Notes: a model not told the origin generated them from the sequence alone. A DNA stretch of 43,334 bases from Streptomyces albidus (ex Kaewkla and Franco 2022) (GCF_013870515.1 NZ_JACBXA010000025.1:1-43334), one strand, 5' to 3'; positions 15,808-24,254 are shown, numbered from the stretch's first letter. Program-made: numbers and translations.

Positions 15808-15838
15808 GGAGTTATTCACAACTCCAGGCATGTCCACA
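15808..15838. promoter_or_regulatory. DnaA-box-like pair and palindrome upstream of the tad operon
   Basis: TTATTCACA (15812-15820) and ATGTCCACA (15830-15838) each differ by one base from DnaA boxes used in Streptomyces (TTATCCACA, TTGTCCACA), in the same orientation and 9 bases apart. The first also lies within GGAGTT-N6-AACTCC (15808-15825). They sit 111-141 bases before the ssd start. Confidence 0.4.
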
Positions 15839-15948
15839 GTTTTGGACCATGATCACCAACCTTTTCGCGTTCCCAGCACAGTGATTCCCAACGGCCCCCG
15901 CAACTGTTTGCGGAAGTGAGGCTGTGAACTGTGAAGGGGGCCTGGAAC

Positions 15949-17097
15949 GTGGCCGAAACCATTCTGATTGTCACCGAGGACGAAGAACTCCTCGATGATC
16001 TGCTGCGCCTGTGTGCAGCTGCCGGGGCAGAAGCGGAAGTTGTGCACGGTGCGCCCCGGAGCCGAGTGGGCTGGGTCGGCTGGAGCGGTGCGAAAGCCTG
16101 GGAGAAGGCACCTTTGGTGCTCGTCGGCGACGACTGCGCCGGTGCCGCGGGATTCGGCGCTTCAGGCGAAGAGGCCGGAGTGGTGCGCCGGTCCGGTGTG
16201 CTGCTCGTCGGCAGGGATCTGGACGACTCAGGTGTCTGGGAGCGCGGTGCGCGCATCGGAGCCGAAGGCGTCGTGATGTTGCCCGACGCCGAGAGCTGGC
16301 TTGCGGGGCGCATCGCCGACGCGGCCGAGTGCGTGGGCAGGCCGGCTCTGACTGTCGGCGTGCTCGGCGGTCGGGGCGGTGCGGGTGCTTCGACGCTCGC
16401 GTGCGCTCTCGCTGTCACAGCCGCTCGGAACGGTCAGCGCACGATGCTCGTCGACGGCGACGCGCTCGGAGGCGGCCTCGACGTGCTGCTCGGCGGAGAA
16501 CGGACGGAGGGACTTCGATGGCCGGCTTTCGCGGAGTCGCGGGGGCGGGTCCACGGCGGTGCGCTCGCGGAATCGCTGCCGAAGCTGCACGACTTGAACG
16601 TGCTCAGCTGGGACCGGGAGGACTCCGTGCTGATCCCCGCGGACGCGATGAAGTCCGTGCTCTCCGCCGCGCGGCGTCGCGGTGGCGTGGTCGTCGTCGA
16701 CCTGCCGCGGCGCGTGGACGAGACGGTGGCCGAGGCCCTCGCCCAGACAGACCTCGGGCTCCTGCTCGTCCCGGCCGAGCTGCGGGCCGTGGCGGCGGCC
16801 CACCGGGTGGCCTCGCGTACGCAGATGGTGTTGAGGGACCTGAGGGTCGTGGTGCGCACGCCGGGCGGTCCTGGCGGAGGGCGTGGCTATGGCCCGGGGC
16901 TCGGCGAGGAAGAGGTCGCACGGCTGTTGCGGCTGCCCCTCGCCGGTGAACTGCCTTGGGAGCCGGGGCTGTTGGAGGCTGCGGAGCGGGGGGTGCCGCC
17001 CGGGTCCAGGACGAGCGGGATGCTGGCCCGCTTCTGCCGCGACTTCTGGGCGCAGGCACTCAGCGACGGCGTGAGCGGCGGGGGAGTGGCCGTATGA
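15949..17097 (+). CDS. ssd: Septum site-determining protein Ssd / TadZ-CpaE-like ATPase
   Basis: A 382-residue protein. An N-terminal receiver-like domain (about 1-120) precedes a MinD-like ATPase domain starting TVGVLGGRGGAGASTLA. The P-loop lacks both lysines of the deviant Walker A motif (GGRGGAGAS), while VVVVDLPRR supplies a Walker B-like strand. In Tad systems TadZ marks the assembly site at the cell pole; the M. tuberculosis orthologue Rv3660c inhibits septation when overexpressed. GTG 15949 is chosen because AAGGGGG lies 8 bases upstream; GTG 15931 is in frame but poorer. The gene heads the tad operon and overlaps tadA by ATGA. Confidence 0.85.
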   Translation: MAETILIVTEDEELLDDLLRLCAAAGAEAEVVHGAPRSRVGWVGWSGAKAWEKAPLVLVGDDCAGAAGFGASGEEAGVVRRSGVLLVGRDLDDSGVWERGARIGAEGVVMLPDAESWLAGRIADAAECVGRPALTVGVLGGRGGAGASTLACALAVTAARNGQRTMLVDGDALGGGLDVLLGGERTEGLRWPAFAESRGRVHGGALAESLPKLHDLNVLSWDREDSVLIPADAMKSVLSAARRRGGVVVVDLPRRVDETVAEALAQTDLGLLLVPAELRAVAAAHRVASRTQMVLRDLRVVVRTPGGPGGGRGYGPGLGEEEVARLLRLPLAGELPWEPGLLEAAERGVPPGSRTSGMLARFCRDFWAQALSDGVSGGGVAV

Positions 17098-18449
17098 GCG
17101 CCGGAAGCGGGCTGGGCGAGCAGCCGGGCAGGGTGGGACCGCTGAGCGGCGTGAGCCTCGCGGGCCGCCCTTCGGGCCGGGATGCGGGCCGTGACGCTGA
17201 GCCCTCGCCCGTGCCTGAGGAGACACTTCTCGACGCCGTGCGCAGGAGGCTCGCGGAGACCGAGGCCGAGCCGACCCCCGCCAGGGTGGCGGCTGCCCTG
17301 CGAGCGCAAGGGCGGCTTCTCGGCGACAGCGCCGTGCTGGACGTGGTGGAGGCGCTGCGTTCGGAAATGGTGGGGACGGGCCCTCTGGAGCCGCTGCTGG
17401 CCGACCCCGAAGTCACCGACGTGCTGGTCACTCGGCCCGACCAGGTGTGGGTCGACCGTGGCCGGGGTCTGGAGCGTACGGATGTGAGCTTCCGGGACGC
17501 TCCTTCTGTACGGCGCCTCGCGCAGCGCCTCGCGACGTCTGCCGGCCGTCGGTTGGACGACGCGAGGCCGTGGGTCGACGCGCGGCTGCCGGACGGCACG
17601 AGGCTCCACGCCGTGCTCCCGCCGGTGGCCGTCGGATCGACGTGCCTGTCGCTGCGGGTCGTGCGCCACAGGGCGTTCCGCCTGGACGAGCTCGTGGCAG
17701 CCGGCACGGTGCCGCCCGGAGGGGAACGGCTCCTCCGTGCCGTGCTGGACGCGAGACGCTCCTTTCTTATCAGCGGAGGTACGGGCTCCGGGAAGACGAC
17801 GCTGCTGAGCTCGCTGCTGGGGCTGGTGGGTCCGGAAGAGCGGATCGTCCTCGCAGAGGATTCAGCCGAGTTGCGGCCCGAGCACCCCCATGTCGTTCGT
17901 CTTGAGGCGCGGCCCGCGAATCAGGAAGGAGTCGGCCGAGTGGGCCTCGACGACCTGGTGCGGCAGGCCCTCCGGATGCGGCCGGACCGGCTTGTCGTCG
18001 GAGAGGTCCGCGGGGCGGAGGTGACCGTTCTGCTGGCCGCCCTGAACACCGGCCACGAGGGCGGCTGCGGCACGGTCCATGCCAACGCCGCAGCAGACGT
18101 TCCCGCTCGTCTGGAAGCCCTGGCGACGACGGCCGGGCTGGACAGGGCAGCGCTGCACAGCCAGTTGGCCGCGGCCCTCGACGTGCTCGTGCACCTCGTG
18201 CGCGACCGTGCCGGGAAGCGGCGGATCGCAGAGATCCATGTGCTCGACCGGGACCGTGACGGGCTGGTCACGACGGTGCCCGCAGTGGTGTGGGGAGACC
18301 GAGGGTTCGTGGAGGAGCGCGGGGCGCGGCAGCTGTGGAGGCTCTGCGGGCGCGGGAAGCGGCGCCCGGGGGACGGGGGCGCTGAGTTGCGCGGGCTCGG
18401 ACTGGCCGGTGGAGCCGGCGAGTTCGCACGCGAGGGGGGAGCACGCTGA
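17094..18449 (+). CDS. tadA: Tad pilus/secretion ATPase TadA (CpaF family)
   Basis: A 451-residue type II/IV secretion ATPase that powers pilin assembly on the cytoplasmic face. Walker A is GGTGSGKTTL (K234), the Asp box surrounds VLAEDSAELRP, Walker B is RPDRLVVGEVRG, and the His box is NTGHEGGCGTVHAN. The N-terminal ~150 residues form the CpaF helical domain and the C-terminus ends in a Gly/Arg-rich tail. Start and stop overlap with neighbours (ATGA with ssd, TGATG with tadB), giving strict translational coupling. Catalytic residues are complete. Confidence 0.93.
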   Translation: MSAGSGLGEQPGRVGPLSGVSLAGRPSGRDAGRDAEPSPVPEETLLDAVRRRLAETEAEPTPARVAAALRAQGRLLGDSAVLDVVEALRSEMVGTGPLEPLLADPEVTDVLVTRPDQVWVDRGRGLERTDVSFRDAPSVRRLAQRLATSAGRRLDDARPWVDARLPDGTRLHAVLPPVAVGSTCLSLRVVRHRAFRLDELVAAGTVPPGGERLLRAVLDARRSFLISGGTGSGKTTLLSSLLGLVGPEERIVLAEDSAELRPEHPHVVRLEARPANQEGVGRVGLDDLVRQALRMRPDRLVVGEVRGAEVTVLLAALNTGHEGGCGTVHANAAADVPARLEALATTAGLDRAALHSQLAAALDVLVHLVRDRAGKRRIAEIHVLDRDRDGLVTTVPAVVWGDRGFVEERGARQLWRLCGRGKRRPGDGGAELRGLGLAGGAGEFAREGGAR

Positions 18450-19387
18450 TGGGAGGCAGCGGGCATGCAGTCCCGGGCGTGGAGGCAGCTCTCATGTACG
18501 CGGCGATGGTGTGTGCGGGGGCGGCGGCCTGGCTGATGGCCGGGCGGGACGACGGGATGAGGCGAGCGCGGCTCCTGCTCGCCGGCACAGGGCGGGCGGC
18601 GGAGCCTCGCCCTCAACTGCACCCGAGGATTGCCCAGTTCCTCGCCTTCCTGCGCGACTGGGCAGGAGGCCCGACCGCCGCGCACGCGTGGTGGTGTCTT
18701 GCGGGCGGAGCGGTGCTGGGGCTGCTCGGGGAGTCATGGATCCCGGTCCTCGGCGGGGTGGTCGGGATCCCCCTGGCACGGCGCTGGCTGCACAAACGGG
18801 AGCGGGGCAAGGCGGCCGAGCGTCGGGCGGCCGCGGTGGTGGAGCTGTGCGGAGCGGTTTCGGGAGAGCTGCGTGCCGGGCGGCAGCCCGACCGGGCGCT
18901 GCTTTCGGCAGGCGGCATGGCAGTCCGTGAGTTGGGCGAGGACGGCGCTGCTGTGCTGGCAGCGGCACGCTTCGGAGGAGACGTCCCAGCCGCGCTGAGG
19001 GAGGCGTCTCAGAAGTCGGGTGCCGAGGGCCTGCGCGGCGTGGCCGCCTGTTGGCAGGTCGCCGTCGAAGGTGGCGCAGGCCTGGCAGAGGGGCTGGACA
19101 GGATCTCGGGTGGATTGAGGGCGGAGCGAAACCAACGCGAGGAACTGCAGGCGCTGTTGGCGGGGCCGCGCTCCACCGCTGTGGTGCTCGCGCTGCTGCC
19201 CGCCTTCGGACTGCTCCTGGGAGCGGGGATGGGGGCGGACCCTGCGCGGGTGCTTCTGCACAGTCCGGCCGGGCTCGTCTGCCTCGGCATCGGGGCGGTG
19301 TTGGAGTGGGCCGGCCTCACTTGGGTGGCGCGGCTCGTCCGGACAGCGGAAGGGCCCGGAGGCGTTCGGGGTGGTGGCACGCCATGA
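18449..19387 (+). CDS. tadB: TadB-like inner-membrane platform protein (type II secretion F domain)
   Basis: A 312-residue integral membrane protein with N-terminal hydrophobic segments near residues 10-30 and 75-110. A cytoplasmic T2SS-F helical domain follows (VVELCGAVSGELRAGRQPDRAL), then two C-terminal membrane helices (about 240-300). With TadC it forms the platform on which TadA acts. The ATG overlaps the tadA stop by one base and its own stop overlaps tadC. An internal ATG (codon 16) is a possible alternative start. The name follows position and domain; sequence conservation in this family is low. Confidence 0.85.
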   Translation: MGGSGHAVPGVEAALMYAAMVCAGAAAWLMAGRDDGMRRARLLLAGTGRAAEPRPQLHPRIAQFLAFLRDWAGGPTAAHAWWCLAGGAVLGLLGESWIPVLGGVVGIPLARRWLHKRERGKAAERRAAAVVELCGAVSGELRAGRQPDRALLSAGGMAVRELGEDGAAVLAAARFGGDVPAALREASQKSGAEGLRGVAACWQVAVEGGAGLAEGLDRISGGLRAERNQREELQALLAGPRSTAVVLALLPAFGLLLGAGMGADPARVLLHSPAGLVCLGIGAVLEWAGLTWVARLVRTAEGPGGVRGGGTP

Positions 19388-20241
19388 ACGAGTGGGATGC
19401 AGGTCTTCTCACCGATGGGCTGGTGTGGGTATCGCTGCTGACCGGAGCCGGGTGCATCACCGGTTCGGTGTGCGGCCTGTGGCGTGACCGGAGAATGCGG
19501 CACCGGATTCAGGCGCTGCTCGGCATACATGAGGGCGGGCCCACCACAGGACATCGGCCGGCATCACAGGGCCGAAGTGCCCTGACAGGAGCCCTCGAAG
19601 AGCGCAGGAAGCGCCTCGAGCAGTGGGTGGTGCGTCGGTCGATACGGGAAGGCGCGGCGGCGCTGGGTGCGGGGGCGTTCGCGGTGACCCTGATCGGAGG
19701 GATCACCGGTTGGATGATCGCCGGAGTGGCGGCTGCCGGGGTCTGGCGGTGGATGCGCGAACGGCAGGCGCGTTCGGGCAGCACGGGTCAGCAGAGCGCG
19801 GTCCGTGCCGCGGCGGAACAGCTCCCGCTCGCAGCCGAGTTGATGGCCGCCTGCCTGGCGGCAGGGTCGAGCCCCGCGCAGGCGGCGGACGCAGTCGGCC
19901 GGTCTTTGGGCGGGCCGCTTGGGATGCGGTTGATCCGTGTCGCGACAGAGCTGCGGCTTGGAGCGGAGCCTGCCTCTGTATGGGGGCGGTTCAAGTCGCT
20001 GCCGGGAGCCGGCGGGTTCGCCCAGTGCATGGAACGTGCTGGGACGACGGGTGTCCCGGCTGTGGAGCCGGTTGCCCGTCTCGCCTCCGAACTCCGTGCT
20101 CAGCAGGGGCGAGCGGCCTCCGCCCGCGCTCGTCGGGCGGCAGTTCTGGTGACTGGGCCGCTCGGGCTGTGCTTCTTGCCCGCTTTCCTCGCGGTCGGCG
20201 TGGCACCGGTGGTCATGGGCCTGGCGAGGTCGCTGCTGTGA
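19384..20241 (+). CDS. tadC: TadC-like inner-membrane platform protein (type II secretion F domain)
   Basis: A 285-residue membrane protein of the same fold as the preceding gene: an N-terminal helix, a second helical pair around residues 97-118, the F domain LAAELMAACLAAGSSPAQAAD, and a C-terminal hydrophobic segment. It overlaps tadB by ATGA, so all four genes from ssd onward form one coupled unit. It lies where mycobacterial Rv3657c does. It is expected to pair with TadB in the membrane. Confidence 0.83.
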   Translation: MNEWDAGLLTDGLVWVSLLTGAGCITGSVCGLWRDRRMRHRIQALLGIHEGGPTTGHRPASQGRSALTGALEERRKRLEQWVVRRSIREGAAALGAGAFAVTLIGGITGWMIAGVAAAGVWRWMRERQARSGSTGQQSAVRAAAEQLPLAAELMAACLAAGSSPAQAADAVGRSLGGPLGMRLIRVATELRLGAEPASVWGRFKSLPGAGGFAQCMERAGTTGVPAVEPVARLASELRAQQGRAASARARRAAVLVTGPLGLCFLPAFLAVGVAPVVMGLARSLL

Positions 20242-20318
20242 GCCCTGACCTGCTTGTCGCGGCACCCGTGATGAGCAGCAAGGACAAAGAACGAGGAAGA
20301 GAAGGACAAGGGGGAACC

Positions 20319-20564
20319 GTGTTCGGGAAGTTCGATCACACCGTGCGCACCACGAGCCGTCGATGGGGGAGGGCCGGCATCCGCCGACTCCGCCTCATCA
20401 AGGGGGAGTTGGGTTCCGACACCGGTATGAGCACCGCGGAGTACGCAGTGGGGACCATTGCGGCCTGCGGCTTCGCAGCCGTGCTCTACAAGATCGTGAC
20501 GAGTGGCTCGGTCAGCGCGGAGATGCAGCAACTGATCGAGAGGGCCCTCAGTGCCCAGTTCTGA
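20319..20564 (+). CDS. DUF4244 pilin-like protein (Tad/Flp-type prepilin)
   Basis: From GTG 20319, preceded by AAGGGGG 5 bases away, this encodes 81 residues. A basic N-terminal leader ends in G-MSTAE. Glycine before the cleavage point and glutamate at +5 are the prepilin peptidase signature. A single hydrophobic helix (YAVGTIAACGFAAVLYKIVT, about residues 41-60) follows, with a short tail. The protein should be the major pilin assembled by TadA-TadC. An in-frame ATG at 20271 would lengthen the leader by 16 residues. No prepilin peptidase gene lies in the window. It overlaps tadE by 14 bases. Confidence 0.87.
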   Translation: MFGKFDHTVRTTSRRWGRAGIRRLRLIKGELGSDTGMSTAEYAVGTIAACGFAAVLYKIVTSGSVSAEMQQLIERALSAQF

Positions 20565-20916
20565 CGACGGTTACGTGACGGCGGAGACAGCCGTGGTCGT
20601 CCCGGCGCTGGTGCTCCTGTTCGGGATGCTCCTGTGGGGAGTGATGGCCGCCGCACAGCACATCCAGTGTGTGGACGGAGCACGAGCAGGCGCACGGGCA
20701 GCGGCGCGCGGCGAGAAGGAGACAGCGGTGCGGAGCGCCGCCCTGTCGGCGGCACCCGGGGGAGCTGCCGTGGAGACGGAAACGGAGGGGAACCTCGTCC
20801 GCGTTCGCGTACGGGCACAGTCCACCGGCCCCGGCCCGCTGAGGCTCGGACTGAGTTCCGAGGCGGTGGCCATGTCCGAGGAGGATGTGGGGGTGCCTGC
20901 TCGTGCTGAGCGATGA
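20551..20916 (+). CDS. tadE: TadE-family pseudopilin
   Basis: A 121-residue protein. A short N-terminus with the TadE motif GYVTAETAVVVPALVLL carries Thr-Ala-Glu ahead of a hydrophobic helix (about residues 10-35). A variable extracytoplasmic region follows, ending in a polar tail. TadE proteins are minor pilins processed like the main pilin. The GTG start lies inside the pilin gene (14-base overlap) and the stop lies inside the next gene, so expression is coupled. Length is normal for actinobacterial TadE. Confidence 0.83.
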   Translation: MPSSDDGYVTAETAVVVPALVLLFGMLLWGVMAAAQHIQCVDGARAGARAAARGEKETAVRSAALSAAPGGAAVETETEGNLVRVRVRAQSTGPGPLRLGLSSEAVAMSEEDVGVPARAER

Positions 20917-22459
20917 CAGGGGTTCCGCGACGGTCTGGGCAGCCCTGAGCGGTGTCGTCCTGTGCGGCGTCGTGGCAGTGCTGCTCGGGCTCGGGCAGGT
21001 CGTCTCCGCCCGCCACCGTGCGGGAGGTGCCGCCGACCTCTCGGCGCTGGCTGCTGCCGACCGTGCCCTCGAAGGAGCGGACCGTGCCTGTGCCGCCGCA
21101 CGTCGGGTGGCCGAGGCCCAGGGGGCCCGGCTGGTTCGTTGCGACGTGACCGGCGAGATCGCCGACGTCTCGGCCCAGGTGCGGCTCGGTCCCTATGCGC
21201 CGACGGTGCGGTCCCGCGCAGGCCCTCCCGGGCCGGTGCCGATGCTGGGAAGAGCAGAGCAACTATCCAGCAGAACTGAGCAGTTGGGTCAGCAGCCGGA
21301 CAGCTCCGCGCTTGTGCAGAGGGTCGTTGCCGTTGCCGCACTTGGGCGACTGGATGCACGAGGGGCAGCCCGCTTCACAGTCGCAGGCGGCGATGGCGTC
21401 GCGTGTGGCGGTCAGCCAGTCGGCGGCGGTGCGGAAGGCGCGTTCGGCGAAGCCTGCGCCTCCCGGCTGCCCGTCGTAGACGAAGACGGTGGGCAGGAGC
21501 GTGTCCGGGTGCAGCGGGATCGAGACTCCGCCGATGTCCCAGCGGTCGCAGGTGGCGAACAGCGGCAGCAGTCCGATTGCTGCGTGCTCGGCCGCGTGCA
21601 GAGCGCCGGGAAGGATCTCGGGGCCGATCCTTGCCGCGTCGAGTTGGTCCTCGGTGACCGTCCACCAGACGGCCCGGGTGCGCAGCGTCCGAGGGGGGAG
21701 GTCGAGCTTCGTCTCGCCCATCACCTCACCCGTGATGAGGCGACGGCGGAGATAGGAGACGACCTGATTGGTGACCTCCACGGTGCCGTAGCACAGTCGC
21801 GCGTCCCCCCAGGGCACCTCCGCCTCGGTTTCGAGGACGGACACGGCGGTGGTGTCCCGCGCCATCGTGGTCCAGGGAGGGTTGGCCTCCTCGACCAGCG
21901 CCGCGGAGTCCTCCAGGTCCAGGTGCCGCACCACATAGGTACGCCCCTGGTGCAGGTGCACAGCTCCGTCGTGAACGGTGCTGTGCGCCGCCCCGGCGTC
22001 GACCGTCCCCAGCAGACGGCCGGTGTCCGCCTCGACTACCTGGACGGGCGTGCCTCCCGAGCCACGGATGTCGGCGAGATCGGCGGCCCGCTCCTTCCGC
22101 GTCCAGTACCAGGAGCCTCCACGGCGGCGCAGCAGCTTGCTCTCCTCGAGCTGACGCAGGAGGTCGGGATAGCCGGGACCGAAGAGCGGAGCATCGGCCT
22201 CGGTGAGCGGGATCTCAGAAGCGGCCGCGCACAGATGTGGCGCGAGGACATACGGGTTGTCCGGATCGAGGACGGTCGACTCGACCGGCGCTCGGAAAAG
22301 GGAATCGGGGTGATGAACGAGATAGGTGTCGAGAGGGTCGTCGCGGGCGACGAGGATGGCGAGCGCACCCTCTCCCGTACGCCCGGCGCGTCCGGCCTGC
22401 TGCCATACGGAGGCCCGCGTCCCCGGATAGCCGGTGATGAGCACGGCGTCGAGGCCTGA
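20903..22459 (+). CDS. Second TadE-like (Rv3654c-type) protein; frame lacks its stop and runs antisense into the helicase
   Basis: The N-terminal ~110 residues are those of the helicase/secretion-neighbourhood TadE-like family: DRGSATVWAALSGVVL and a membrane helix, then the VSARHRAGGAADLSALAAAD segment. Homology should end near base 21240 (AGPPGP). No stop is present there; the frame stays open to 22459, the last ~1.2 kb being exactly antisense to the convergent helicase gene. The extension is Asp/Gly/Arg-rich and looks like a mirror of helicase codons, not an evolved domain. Either a ~518-residue protein is made, a stop was recently lost, or there is a sequencing error. GTG 20903 overlaps the tadE stop; ATG 20885 is an alternative. 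Confidence 0.6.
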   Translation: MLSDDRGSATVWAALSGVVLCGVVAVLLGLGQVVSARHRAGGAADLSALAAADRALEGADRACAAARRVAEAQGARLVRCDVTGEIADVSAQVRLGPYAPTVRSRAGPPGPVPMLGRAEQLSSRTEQLGQQPDSSALVQRVVAVAALGRLDARGAARFTVAGGDGVACGGQPVGGGAEGAFGEACASRLPVVDEDGGQERVRVQRDRDSADVPAVAGGEQRQQSDCCVLGRVQSAGKDLGADPCRVELVLGDRPPDGPGAQRPRGEVELRLAHHLTRDEATAEIGDDLIGDLHGAVAQSRVPPGHLRLGFEDGHGGGVPRHRGPGRVGLLDQRRGVLQVQVPHHIGTPLVQVHSSVVNGAVRRPGVDRPQQTAGVRLDYLDGRASRATDVGEIGGPLLPRPVPGASTAAQQLALLELTQEVGIAGTEERSIGLGERDLRSGRAQMWREDIRVVRIEDGRLDRRSEKGIGVMNEIGVERVVAGDEDGERTLSRTPGASGLLPYGGPRPRIAGDEHGVEA

Positions 22460-23764
22460 GACGTCGACGCCCAGCTCGAGGGCGTTGGTCGCGGCCAGAC
22501 CGAGCAGGTCGCCGGTGTGCAGGTTGTGTTCGAGGGCCCGGCGCTCCTCGGGCAGATAGCCGCCTCGGTACGCGGCGACACGGGAGGGAAGCGCGCGGTC
22601 CACGGCGGCGAGGCGGTCCTGGGCGATGAGCGAGATGAGTTCGGCACCTCGCCGTGAGCGCACGAAGGCGACGGTTCGTACGCCCTGCACCGCGAGGTCC
22701 GTCAGCAGCTCGGCGGACTCGGCCGTTGCGGTCCGCCGGACCGGGGCCCCGCGCTCGCCCTCAAGCTCCGTGAGAGGCGGCTCCCAGAGCGCGAAGACCA
22801 ATTCACCACGAGGGGAGGTGTCGTCGGTGACCGCGGTGACGGGCACACCGGTGAGGCGGGTGGCCGCCTCGGCGGGATCGGCCGCGGTGGCCGATGCCAG
22901 GAGGAAGACGGGGTCGGAGCCGTAGCGGGCGCACACCCTTCGCAGCCGTCGGATGATCTGAGCCACGTGGGAGCCGAAGACTCCGCGGTAGGTGTGGCAC
23001 TCGTCGATGACGACGTAGCGCAGCGAACGGAGGAAGGAGGCCCAGCGTGCGTGCGCCGGCAGGATGCCGCGGTGCAGCATGTCGGGGTTGGTGAGTACGT
23101 AGTTCGAGAACAGGCGTACCCACTCCCGTTCTTCGACCGGGGTGTCCCCGTCGAAGACGGCGGGGCGAATGAACGTGCCGAGGGGAGCGGCGAGTTCGGT
23201 GATGGCGCGACGCTGGTCGGCCGCGAGTGCCTTGGTCGGTGCCAGATACAGAGCGGTGCTCCCGCGTCCGCCCTGACGTCCCGCCCCACCCTGCTGTCCC
23301 GGCACACCCTGAGGTTTTGCTCCGTCAGCCCGGCTGGCCGCGAGCCCGCGTTCGCTCTCTGCTGAAGGATCCGCGCCGTCGAGGAGCGTGCTCAGTGTCG
23401 GTATGAGATAGGAGAGGGACTTGCCGGAAGCGGTCCCTGTGGCAATGATCACTGACTCGCCGCGCAGAGCGAGCTCGGCCGCGTGCGCCTGATGCGTCCA
23501 GAGCCGTTCGATTCCCGACTCCCTTACGCAGTCGGCCACTTCGGGCCGGATCCGCTCCGGCCAGGGCGCATGGCGACCGGGCCGTGGGGGCAAGTGCTCC
23601 GTATGGGTGATACGAGCAGCTCTACCTTCCCCGGCGGTGAGTTGGGCGAGCACCGTTCGGGGGTCGCTGTCGGAGACCTTGCGAGAGGGCACAGCAGGTG
23701 AGCGTACGCTCGTGGCGACCAGATGAGGTCGGCCGGCCGTGGACACCGAGGGTGTCACCGGCAC
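21263..23764 (-). CDS. DEAD/DEAH-box helicase, MrfA/YprA-like with DUF1998 cysteine cluster
   Basis: About 830 residues. Superfamily 2 motifs run in order: I TGTASGKSLSY, Ia APTKALAADQ, II DECH (VVIDECHTYRG), III SAT, then V/VI with QQAGRAGRTGEG. The C-terminal DUF1998 region contains C-x3-C-x2-C-x5-C (CEAGCPSCIQSPKC), the zinc-binding set of MrfA, a Bacillus helicase that repairs mitomycin damage. The start is unclear. The frame is open to 23998, and residues encoded at about 23760-23818 (AFNHLPA...HDAL) resemble conserved N-termini of Streptomyces orthologues, yet no ATG is present there. GTG 23764 is a minimal choice. The true start may lie upstream, inside the bldG promoter region. Confidence 0.85.
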   Translation of the reverse strand: MPVTPSVSTAGRPHLVATSVRSPAVPSRKVSDSDPRTVLAQLTAGEGRAARITHTEHLPPRPGRHAPWPERIRPEVADCVRESGIERLWTHQAHAAELALRGESVIIATGTASGKSLSYLIPTLSTLLDGADPSAESERGLAASRADGAKPQGVPGQQGGAGRQGGRGSTALYLAPTKALAADQRRAITELAAPLGTFIRPAVFDGDTPVEEREWVRLFSNYVLTNPDMLHRGILPAHARWASFLRSLRYVVIDECHTYRGVFGSHVAQIIRRLRRVCARYGSDPVFLLASATAADPAEAATRLTGVPVTAVTDDTSPRGELVFALWEPPLTELEGERGAPVRRTATAESAELLTDLAVQGVRTVAFVRSRRGAELISLIAQDRLAAVDRALPSRVAAYRGGYLPEERRALEHNLHTGDLLGLAATNALELGVDVSGLDAVLITGYPGTRASVWQQAGRAGRTGEGALAILVARDDPLDTYLVHHPDSLFRAPVESTVLDPDNPYVLAPHLCAAASEIPLTEADAPLFGPGYPDLLRQLEESKLLRRRGGSWYWTRKERAADLADIRGSGGTPVQVVEADTGRLLGTVDAGAAHSTVHDGAVHLHQGRTYVVRHLDLEDSAALVEEANPPWTTMARDTTAVSVLETEAEVPWGDARLCYGTVEVTNQVVSYLRRRLITGEVMGETKLDLPPRTLRTRAVWWTVTEDQLDAARIGPEILPGALHAAEHAAIGLLPLFATCDRWDIGGVSIPLHPDTLLPTVFVYDGQPGGAGFAERAFRTAADWLTATRDAIAACDCEAGCPSCIQSPKCGNGNDPLHKRGAVRLLTQLLSSAG

Positions 23765-23912
23765 GACGCACAATGACCGCAAGGCGTCGTGCGTGCAGGC
23801 CGGTAGGTGATTGAATGCTTCTGCGGCTGCCGATCCGCCCGCTGTCCTGGCCTGTCCTCGGCCGGGAGACCTCAGTGTGTGGACGACTCGATAGCAAGGT
23901 GCTGGAGGATCC

Positions 23913-24254
23913 GTGGACCTGTCCCTGTCGACCCGGACCGTAGGCGATCGGACGATCGTCGAGGTCGGTGGCGAGATTGATGTATACACCGCGCCCAAGT
24001 TGCGTGAGCAGCTGGTCGAGCTTGTGAACGACGGCAGCTACCACCTGGTCGTGGACATGGAAGGCGTTGACTTCCTGGACTCCACCGGCCTCGGTGTGCT
24101 CGTCGGCGGGCTCAAGCGGGTGCGTGCCCACGAGGGCTCGCTGCGACTGGTTTGCAACCAGGAGCGCATTCTCAAGATCTTCCGTATCACCGGTCTGACC
24201 AAGGTGTTCCCCATCCACAGCTCTGTGGACGAGGCCGTCGCGGCGACCGACTGA
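23913..24254 (+). CDS. bldG: Anti-anti-sigma factor BldG
   Basis: A 113-residue STAS-domain protein of SpoIIAA/RsbV type. The phosphorylation motif [14 protein letters not shown] places the serine at residue 57, as in Streptomyces BldG. BldG controls aerial mycelium formation and antibiotic production by binding anti-sigma factors when unphosphorylated. GTG 23913 follows GGAGG with 4 bases between. Its neighbour 24356-24799 encodes the RsbW-like partner, as in S. coelicolor. The promoter region is shared with the divergent helicase gene. Length and sequence are near-canonical. Confidence 0.96.
   Translation: MDLSLSTRTVGDRTIVEVGGEIDVYTAPKLREQLVELVNDGSYHLVVDMEGVDFLDSTGLGVLVGGLKRVRAHEGSLRLVCNQERILKIFRITGLTKVFPIHSSVDEAVAATD

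Noticed and set aside
15808..15838. Origin of replication
   Set aside because: Only two DnaA-like boxes occur, and no dnaA/dnaN genes, box clusters or AT-rich unwinding element are present, so at most a regulatory site.
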